A stretch of 64,000 nt of DNA from Anaerolineales bacterium (GTDB lineage: Bacteria; Chloroflexota; Anaerolineae; JAAEKA01): positions 310,001-374,000 of the forward strand of contig JACKBI010000001.1 of assembly GCA_020634615.1 (NCBI GenBank), given 5' to 3'. Position 1 is the stretch's first letter. The number at the start of each line of letters is the position of its first letter. The notes below the pieces were generated by a model. That model was not told where the DNA came from. It saw only the letters and a program-made list of their open reading frames with translations, and made no database searches. The translations under genes were made by a program, and so were the position numbers. Below, in pieces: positions 58,782-64,000 of this stretch.

Positions 58782-60728
58782 TCATTGTTCCGGTTTGCGC
58801 AAGACCCGCGCATCGCCCACCCGACGGGTCACCCGCGCCGTGTCCAAATATTCCAACAGGGCCAGCGCGTATTTGCGGCTGGTATCGAAGAGATCGCGCA
58901 CCTGCGCCACCGTGATCGTGCCCTCGCGGTTCAGATGTTCCACGATGCGCGCCACCATAGCCTCATAGCCGGCCGGGCTGAAAACCACGTCGTCGCTGAC
59001 ACGTACCATCTGGCCGCTGTCCGCCAACCAGAGGAAGACATCCTCGCCGACGGCAGCGATGCAATCGGCAACACTGGGCGGCGAAAAGGGTGCGGCATCG
59101 AACTGGCGCAGGAGACTGTCCACGCTGCTCTGCTGCGCGGATGTGAGACGCACTGCGTGGTCGGGCAGGCGAATCAGCGCTCCCTGGTCAACGATTAGCC
59201 CGTCGGCTACTGCCTGGCCCAGCATGTCGTTGAAGCTGCGCGGCGCCAGCGGGCGGCGCTTGCTCTGCAGGCGACTCTTGATCTCCTCGCGCGGCATCCC
59301 CTGACGCAGCGGATACTGCTGGTGATAGCCGGCGATGGCGCGCTGGATTCGTTGACCCAGTTCCTGCCAGCTTTCGGTAGTCATCAGCGTCTGCAGGGAC
59401 TGCAACTGCGCATCGCTCAAGGCCCCTGTGTCATCAATGCCTCTGTCCAGCGCCACGATACGACGGTCAGCCAATAGATCGCGCACGGCGGCCAGCGTTT
59501 CTGCCAGTTCCAGACCTGCGGCCTGCAAAATCGTGGCAAAGCTGGCGGGGCCGGCCCGCCGCGTGCTGTGGAAGACGATCTCAGTCGGGTCGCCGCTCTC
59601 CAGCGCCTCCAGCATTTCGATCACTTCGGGACGAAAACGCCGCCAGCGCCGCCCCGGGAAGGGGTTGACAACCACGCCGCCGCCGATCGTTTGACTGGGC
59701 GACGGCTGGCGCAGGATGAAGCGGTCGCCGCGCTGGACGACCACCGGCTCGGCCAGACGCAACTGGACCCAACCTGACTCGCCGGGCCGGATCGCTTCGC
59801 TGTCCAGCAGCCGGGTGATCGCGGTCACCTCTGCCGCGCCGCTGAAAAAATCCACCGGCTGGTTGTGGCCCAGATCTTTGGGCGCGTCGGCCACAGTACG
59901 CAGCCGCACATCGACCAGCACCGTTGGTGTCAGCACGCCCGGCAGCCCAACCACATCGCCCCGGTTCACCTGTTCCTTGCTGACGCCGCTGAGGTTGACG
60001 GCGACGCGGCTGCCCGGCACAGCCAGCTCGATTTTGCGCTTGTGGGTTTGCAGGCCGCGCACGCGCGCTTTGACGCCGGCTGGCACGATTTCGACCTCCT
60101 GGCCCAGCATCAGCGGGCCGTCGCTCAACGTGCCGGTGACGACAGTGCCAAAACCCGCCACCGAAAATGAGCGGTCTATTGACAGCCGTGGCCGGCCTAC
60201 GTCGCGCCGCTCAGGCGTCCCGGCCAGGGTCGCCGCGATGACGCGTTTGAGTTCCTCGATCCCTTCCCCGGTGCGGGCTGATACCGGCACGATGGGTGCG
60301 TTGCCCAACACCGTGCCGTCCAACGCGTCTGAGATATCCGCCTGCACCAGTTCCAGCCAGTCGGGGTCGTAGGCGACCATGTCGATCTTGGTCAGCGCTA
60401 CAACGCCGGCGCGCACGTCCAGCAGATCGAGTATGGCCAGATGCTCGCGGGTTTGCGGCATGACGCCTTCGTCGGCGGCGATGACGAACAGCGCGGCGTC
60501 GATTCCGCCCACGCCGGCCAGCATGTTCTTGATAAAGTCGATGTGGCCGGGCACGTCGATGATGCCGACCGCCTGACCGTCAGGCAAGGTGAGCCAGGCA
60601 AACCCGAGATCGATAGTCATCTCGCGCGCCTTCTCCTCGGCCAGCCGGTCGGGGTCGATGCCCGTCAGCGCCAGCACGAGCGTGGATTTGCCGTGATCAA
60701 CGTGACCTGCGGTGCCGATTACTTTCAA
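58782..60728 (-). CDS. selB: Selenocysteine-specific elongation factor
   Basis: A 648-residue translational GTPase that delivers selenocysteyl-tRNA at recoded UGA. G motifs: GTAGHVDHGKSTLV, DVPGH and TKID. Domains II-III follow, and the C-terminal winged-helix array (about 400-648, including LPLRQGMPREEIKSRLQSKR in outline and FDTSRKYALALLEYLDT near the end) binds the SECIS hairpin. Start is TTG at 60728, with the GTPase core beginning at once. Its presence implies selenoproteins in this organism, but selA, selC and selD are not in the window. No in-frame UGA gene was noticed here. Confidence 0.93.
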   Translation of the reverse strand: MKVIGTAGHVDHGKSTLVLALTGIDPDRLAEEKAREMTIDLGFAWLTLPDGQAVGIIDVPGHIDFIKNMLAGVGGIDAALFVIAADEGVMPQTREHLAILDLLDVRAGVVALTKIDMVAYDPDWLELVQADISDALDGTVLGNAPIVPVSARTGEGIEELKRVIAATLAGTPERRDVGRPRLSIDRSFSVAGFGTVVTGTLSDGPLMLGQEVEIVPAGVKARVRGLQTHKRKIELAVPGSRVAVNLSGVSKEQVNRGDVVGLPGVLTPTVLVDVRLRTVADAPKDLGHNQPVDFFSGAAEVTAITRLLDSEAIRPGESGWVQLRLAEPVVVQRGDRFILRQPSPSQTIGGGVVVNPFPGRRWRRFRPEVIEMLEALESGDPTEIVFHSTRRAGPASFATILQAAGLELAETLAAVRDLLADRRIVALDRGIDDTGALSDAQLQSLQTLMTTESWQELGQRIQRAIAGYHQQYPLRQGMPREEIKSRLQSKRRPLAPRSFNDMLGQAVADGLIVDQGALIRLPDHAVRLTSAQQSSVDSLLRQFDAAPFSPPSVADCIAAVGEDVFLWLADSGQMVRVSDDVVFSPAGYEAMVARIVEHLNREGTITVAQVRDLFDTSRKYALALLEYLDTARVTRRVGDARVLRKPEQ

Positions 60729-60756
60729 GTAAACATCCTATTACCACTGCTTGAAG

Positions 60757-60842
60757 AGACTTCGGAAGTCGTCGCTCAACAACATGCCAGGTCCGCGACG
60801 CATGACGACGCTTCTACTGTTTTCCAGCGACTTCCGAAGTCT
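60757..60842. repeat. Long inverted repeat upstream of selB
   Basis: Arms 60757-60771 (AGACTTCGGAAGTCG) and 60828-60842 are perfect 15-base reverse complements, each itself nearly palindromic (ACTTCGGAAGT). Same style as the palindrome at 43885-43932 (ACTTCAGTCG core). Confidence 0.65.
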
Positions 60843-60858
60843 GCGCATCGTCGTAGCA

Positions 60859-61620
60859 CTAACTGTAGTTGATTTTTCTGCGCAGCAGCGCGCTGGCTGC
60901 CAGCTCGAACAGGACCAGCGCCAACGCCAGTACCGCGTCGATCACCAGCGCAAATCCGAAGGCCCAGGTCAACAGGCGCAGGCCGGCATCAAGCTGCTGC
61001 ACCAGCGCGTCAGATGGGGTCGGCAGCCAGCCAAAGATCAGCAACACCACAACAACTGCGCCGACATAGATCAACACCAGCCGCCACGACTCACGATCCG
61101 ACGGGCTGGGCATCATCGCATTGCTGATGGCAAAGACAAGATAGAGCCACAACCAGGCGTCATTGACACGCAGCGTGCCGGCCAGCAGATCGGCCATACG
61201 CTGCCAGGCGTTGTTTTCCCAGGCACGCCCCATCTCGCCCACATCGAAGATCGCATACCCGATGACCAGCAGCGCCAGCGTGCCCGCCAGGAACGGCGCC
61301 AGACCGACCAGGCTGTCCTTGAAGGCATTGGAACGCTGAACCTCGACCGATCCCAGGACGATCTGGCCTTTGCTGGTGCTTGGCGTGAAGCGGAACTTGC
61401 CCGTCTTGAGCCCCAGAAGCCTGGCAGTGATCCAATGGCTGGCCTCGTGCAGCAGGATACCCGGCAGCAGCACCAGCCAGAGCAGCGTCATGCCATAGTC
61501 CGAGTTGTTGAACAGCAATATGCCGATGCCTTGCAGGTGTTGCGTGATCCAGCGCTGTAGCCAGTACAACAGGATCGCGCACAGCGCAAAGGTGAACAGC
61601 GTCGGCAGGATCTGCGCCAT
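60859..61620 (-). CDS. Predicted membrane metalloprotease, M50-like
   Basis: A 253-residue integral membrane protein with five to six hydrophobic helices. In the second helix LLHEASHWITARLLGLKTGK carries HExxH (HEASH), as in site-2/SpoIVFB-type intramembrane proteases. A later helix contains FAISNAMMPSPSDRESW, a plausible NxxPxxxxD counterpart for the third zinc ligand. The overall resemblance to M50 is short, so a catalytically inactive relative is possible. It lies on the same strand as tpiA and selB with repeat-bearing gaps on both sides. Confidence 0.65.
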   Translation of the reverse strand: MAQILPTLFTFALCAILLYWLQRWITQHLQGIGILLFNNSDYGMTLLWLVLLPGILLHEASHWITARLLGLKTGKFRFTPSTSKGQIVLGSVEVQRSNAFKDSLVGLAPFLAGTLALLVIGYAIFDVGEMGRAWENNAWQRMADLLAGTLRVNDAWLWLYLVFAISNAMMPSPSDRESWRLVLIYVGAVVVVLLIFGWLPTPSDALVQQLDAGLRLLTWAFGFALVIDAVLALALVLFELAASALLRRKINYS

Positions 61621-61623
61621 CGT

Positions 61624-61720
61624 CTCACACTCGTACTTGTACTCGTACTCCTCCTCATGCTCGTCCTCGAATGGGCGAACCGAACGAGTAATGAGGAAGA
61701 GTAGGAGTACGAGCCGGAGG
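61624..61720. repeat. Hexamer inverted array (CTCGTA words)
   Basis: CTCGTA, CTTGTA, CTCGTA, CTCCTC, CTCATG, CTCGTC in 6-base phase (about 61628-61668), then GAGGAAGAGTAGGAGTACGAG as the reverse-complement side (about 61694-61716). Confidence 0.7.
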
Positions 61721-61735
61721 GGAGGCCCGACCAGG

Positions 61736-62503
61736 CTACCCGCGAACGCGGGCGGTCGCGGTCACCATGCCGACAAAGGACTCGGCCTTGAGGCTTGCGC
61801 CGCCGACCAGTGCGCCATCGATGTCGGGCATGTTCATGAAGCCCGCGATGTTCTTGTCGTTGGTGCTGCCGCCGTACTGGATGCGCACTGCCTGGGCAAC
61901 GGTTTCTCCATACAGTTCCGCCACCGCGCCGCGGATCGAGACGGCGATGACACGGTTGGCATCGGCCGGCTCGGCGTTGCGCCCGGTGCCGATAGCCCAG
62001 ATCGGCTCATAGGCGATGACCAGCGAGCTGACCTGCGCTGCGTCCAGACCGACCAGCGCGCCGGTGACCTGACCGCGGACGATCTTGTCGGTTTCGCCGG
62101 CCTCGTTCTGCGCCAGATCCTCGCCGACGCAAATGATGGGCGTCAGGCTGTGAGCGAAGGCGACATGGGCCTTCTTGTTGACACCCTCGTCGGTCTCGCC
62201 GAAGTACTGGCGGCGCTCGGAGTGGCCAAGGATCACATACTGGCACCAGCCTTCGAGCATCCCCGGCGCAATCTCACCTGTGTAAGCGCCCTGCTCAGCC
62301 CAAAACATGTTTTGCGCGCCGACGCCGACGCGCGTGCCACTGAGGGCGTCAGCCACCGCGGGCAGCGCGATGTATGGGGGGCAGACCACAGATTCGACAG
62401 TCTCGACAGCATTCAGGCCGCGGCGCATCTCGCGGACGAGATCAACCGCCTCGGCAATCGTCTTGTGCATTTTCCAGTTACCGGCAATGATGGGCTTACG
62501 CAT
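61736..62503 (-). CDS. tpiA: Triosephosphate isomerase
   Basis: A 255-residue TIM barrel converting dihydroxyacetone phosphate and glyceraldehyde 3-phosphate. Catalytic residues are in place: Lys in IAGNWKMHK, His in ILGHSERRQYFGE, Glu in VIAYEPIWAIGTGR. The phosphate loop GGSTNDKNIAGF and the C-terminal GALVGGASLKAESF are present. AGGAG lies upstream of the ATG. No other glycolytic gene is adjacent. Confidence 0.96.
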   Translation of the reverse strand: MRKPIIAGNWKMHKTIAEAVDLVREMRRGLNAVETVESVVCPPYIALPAVADALSGTRVGVGAQNMFWAEQGAYTGEIAPGMLEGWCQYVILGHSERRQYFGETDEGVNKKAHVAFAHSLTPIICVGEDLAQNEAGETDKIVRGQVTGALVGLDAAQVSSLVIAYEPIWAIGTGRNAEPADANRVIAVSIRGAVAELYGETVAQAVRIQYGGSTNDKNIAGFMNMPDIDGALVGGASLKAESFVGMVTATARVRG

Positions 62504-62562
62504 AGTTTTCTCCTGTTGGGCGCGCGCCGCGCGCCGCGATAATGACGGAATGGCATGGCGTG

Positions 62563-62874
62563 CTACTCTGCCGCTTCCGGTTCGTCCACAAATTCACCGT
62601 CCGCTATCCAACGCTCAATGAGCTGGCGATTCTTGTTGAACGTGAGTCGCACCTCGATCGCCTGGAAGCAACGGTTGGCGCCGCTGCCGACGATCAGCTT
62701 GCGCACGGTGTAAACATCGCGCTCGTAATCGATGCTCAAGTCGTTCAGCAGATTGACCTGCGCGGTCAGTTCCTCACCACAGCGGCGGCAGCGCACCCGC
62801 GTCTCGTAGACCTTGCGCAGGGTTGCGCCACGGCTGAAACCTAACATTTCGCGCGCTTTCGTGATAATACTCAT
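62563..62874 (-). CDS. Small CxxC hypothetical protein
   Basis: A 103-residue protein with one CxxC (VRCRRCGEEL) and a further Cys (GANRCFQAIEVR), plus an alternating strand pattern (RDVYTVRKLIVGSGANRCFQ). The single CxxC plus late Cys could bind zinc; no family is recognised. I start at the ATG at 62874, which lies 10 bases after a perfect TATAAT. A frame open to 63006 crosses that promoter. It ends 59 bases before tpiA on the same strand, so tpiA may be read from the same promoter. Confidence 0.6.
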   Translation of the reverse strand: MSIITKAREMLGFSRGATLRKVYETRVRCRRCGEELTAQVNLLNDLSIDYERDVYTVRKLIVGSGANRCFQAIEVRLTFNKNRQLIERWIADGEFVDEPEAAE

Positions 62875-62884
62875 AAGCAGCCAT

Positions 62885-62914
62885 ATTATAGTCGCGATGA
62901 CAGCAATCGACCAA
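62885..62914 (-). promoter_or_regulatory. Promoter of the small CxxC gene (and perhaps tpiA)
   Basis: Minus strand TTGGTC (62909-62914), 18-base spacer, TATAAT (62885-62890). The -10 ends 10 bases before the ATG, with no ribosome site. It is divergent from the promoter at 62946-62974. Confidence 0.5.
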
Positions 62915-62945
62915 GGTTGTCCCCCTGGCAACTGGTCGGGCAGCC

Positions 62946-62974
62946 TTGCCGGGCGGTGTCCCGTGTGGTAGAAT
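62946..62974 (+). promoter_or_regulatory. Promoter of the NuoL/M/N-like gene
   Basis: TTGCCG (62946-62951), 17-base spacer, TAGAAT (62969-62974). The ATG at 62998 is 23 bases after the box. Confidence 0.6.
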
Positions 62975-62997
62975 TCTGGTTCGCCGGATTCGCCACT

Positions 62998-64000
62998 ATG
63001 AACCATTTGCTCCTTTCCCCCGTGGGACCTGCGCTGTTGCTGCTGCTTGCCAGCATCCTGCTGCGGATCATCGCAAGCCCGCGACGGTCATCCACCCTGG
63101 CCCTGTTGACATTGCTGCCGCTGATAGTGACGCTGGCATTGTTGCTGGTGCTACGCAACGCGCCGGGCGGCCAGGTCCTGCAAACAACCTGGTGGCCGGC
63201 GGTTGTACAGCCACTGCCGGTGCTTTGGGCGCTGGATGGATGGAACTGGATCAGCCTCGTGCTGCTGACGCTGTTGACGGGCACGGCGGTGCTGCTAACC
63301 TGGCGCTCGCCGGGCAAGCGGGCAGGCGCCGTTCATGGTCTCAGTTTTCTCTTTGCCGCTGCTGCCGCGCTGACCATCGTGTCCGACAATTTGCTGGCGT
63401 TGAGCGGCGCCTGGGTCGCCACCGACATCACCCTGCTGGCGGTTGGTCGCGCCCGCGGTCGCGACCCGCGACCAAACATTGCACCCATCTGGCTGGAAGT
63501 GACAAGCAGCATGCTGGTCATGGTCGCGATTGGCATCACCAGTTTCCGCCAGGCGTCTGCCAGCCTGGCAGCTGCGCCCTTGCCGCCTGAGACCATTGCG
63601 CTGCTCTTGCTGGCCGCCGCGATTCGTATGGCCGCCTATCCCTGGCAGCTTTGGCTGGCGCCCAATGCCGTGGAGCGCGACCGGGGCCTGCAACTGCTCA
63701 TCAGCGGCGGTGGGTTGATCACCGGGGCGTGGCTGCTGGGACGGCTGGCATCGCTGGGCGCCACATCTCTGCTGGCCGATCCGGTGTGGATTCCGGTGCT
63801 GACGGCGTTGATGTTGGCCGCCGGACTGGCCGCCTGGCTGAGCAGCGGCCGCGACCGGTTTCCCATGCTTGGATCGGCACGCGGTGCGTGGATGTGGCTG
63901 GTGGTTGCGGCGGCCCCGGCGGCAATGAGCCGGGACGCGCTGGGCTGGGCGCTGGTTGGCACCGTGTTAAGCCTGATGCTTCTGGCGGTTGGCAGTGCGA
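62998..64000 (+). CDS. NuoL/M/N-like proton-conducting membrane protein (partial, runs off the window)
   Basis: An open frame of 334 codons with no stop before the right edge. It is almost entirely hydrophobic, with about ten helices visible. The order resembles the antiporter-like subunits of complex I/Mrp/formate hydrogenlyase: a first pair of helices, then SFLFAAAAALTIVSDNLLAL with LSGAWVATDITLLAVG, and later AAAIRMAAYPWQLWLAPNAV with ISGGGLITGAWLLGRLASLG. The Glu that usually follows Trp in the fifth helix is replaced (WVATD), and the later helix has Arg where Lys is expected, so proton pumping is uncertain. Probably the first gene of an NADH-dehydrogenase-like or antiporter set lying beyond the window. 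Confidence 0.65.
   Translation, partial: MNHLLLSPVGPALLLLLASILLRIIASPRRSSTLALLTLLPLIVTLALLLVLRNAPGGQVLQTTWWPAVVQPLPVLWALDGWNWISLVLLTLLTGTAVLLTWRSPGKRAGAVHGLSFLFAAAAALTIVSDNLLALSGAWVATDITLLAVGRARGRDPRPNIAPIWLEVTSSMLVMVAIGITSFRQASASLAAAPLPPETIALLLLAAAIRMAAYPWQLWLAPNAVERDRGLQLLISGGGLITGAWLLGRLASLGATSLLADPVWIPVLTALMLAAGLAAWLSSGRDRFPMLGSARGAWMWLVVAAAPAAMSRDALGWALVGTVLSLMLLAVGSA

Overview
The window is a 64 kb piece of a GC-rich bacterial chromosome with densely packed genes and no rRNA, tRNA, CRISPR array or transposase that I could find. The gene style suggests Chloroflexota (Anaerolineae/Caldilineae/Ardenticatenia-like): fused CT-type acyl-CoA carboxylase, split biotin carboxylase and carrier subunits, Thr/Pro-rich lipoproteins, B12-radical SAM proteins, and abundant iterated-word repeats. 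This placement is an inference from gene content, not from a marker comparison.

Layout. 1-6.3 kb (+): FGGY kinase, Nudix hydrolase, SsnA-type aminohydrolase, then a tightly overlapped trio (S51-like protein with a CysRS-like tail, DUF427, NagD-like phosphatase). 6.3-14.3 kb (-): a seven-TM/GAF/HTH membrane regulator, GNAT, MutS2, B12-radical SAM, TfoX-like and VOC proteins. 14.4-21 kb (+): proB, a membrane protein and proA, a metallophosphoesterase, an MNT/HEPN pair, and a large acyltransferase-like protein. 21-23.4 kb (-): LOG-like protein, ThpR and UbiD. 23.5-27.4 kb (+): B12-radical SAM, epimerase, hexapeptide transferase, and a DUF4258/DUF2283 pair. 27.4-38.9 kb (-): MFS, mreB and a complete F1Fo ATP synthase operon (atpB-E-F-H-A-[lipoprotein]-G-D-C). 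39-55 kb (-): a giant lipid/polyketide synthase cluster. 55.5-62.9 kb (-): TolB-like lipoprotein, MacB-type permease, SelB, M50-like protein, TpiA and a small protein. The right edge (+) holds a partial NuoL/M/N-like membrane protein.

Central system. From 55.06 to 39.3 kb one strand encodes, in order: an acyl-CoA dehydrogenase; a 3123-residue synthase (KS-AT-KS-five carrier domains-KR-DH); a Sfp-type phosphopantetheinyl transferase; and the carboxyltransferase, biotin carboxylase and biotin carrier subunits of an acyl-CoA carboxylase. This reads as a self-contained pathway: carboxylase makes the extender, PPTase arms the carriers, and the synthase builds a reduced or unsaturated acyl chain. 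It resembles PfaA of PUFA synthases but has a second ketosynthase between AT and the carriers. All five carrier domains have Thr where the phosphopantetheine-bearing Ser is expected (GIDTVKQAE instead of GIDS). That is the most striking observation in the window.

Repeats. Short words of 6-9 bases are iterated 2-8 times, often followed after about 20-50 bases by their reverse complement. They occur between genes across the window. The same families lie in frame inside interdomain linkers of the giant synthase and inside MutS2, where they encode low-complexity linkers. A second class of long, perfect or near-perfect palindromes sits at operon boundaries. Several promoters are recognisable, and four have the -10 box only 9-10 bases before the start codon, suggesting leaderless transcripts.
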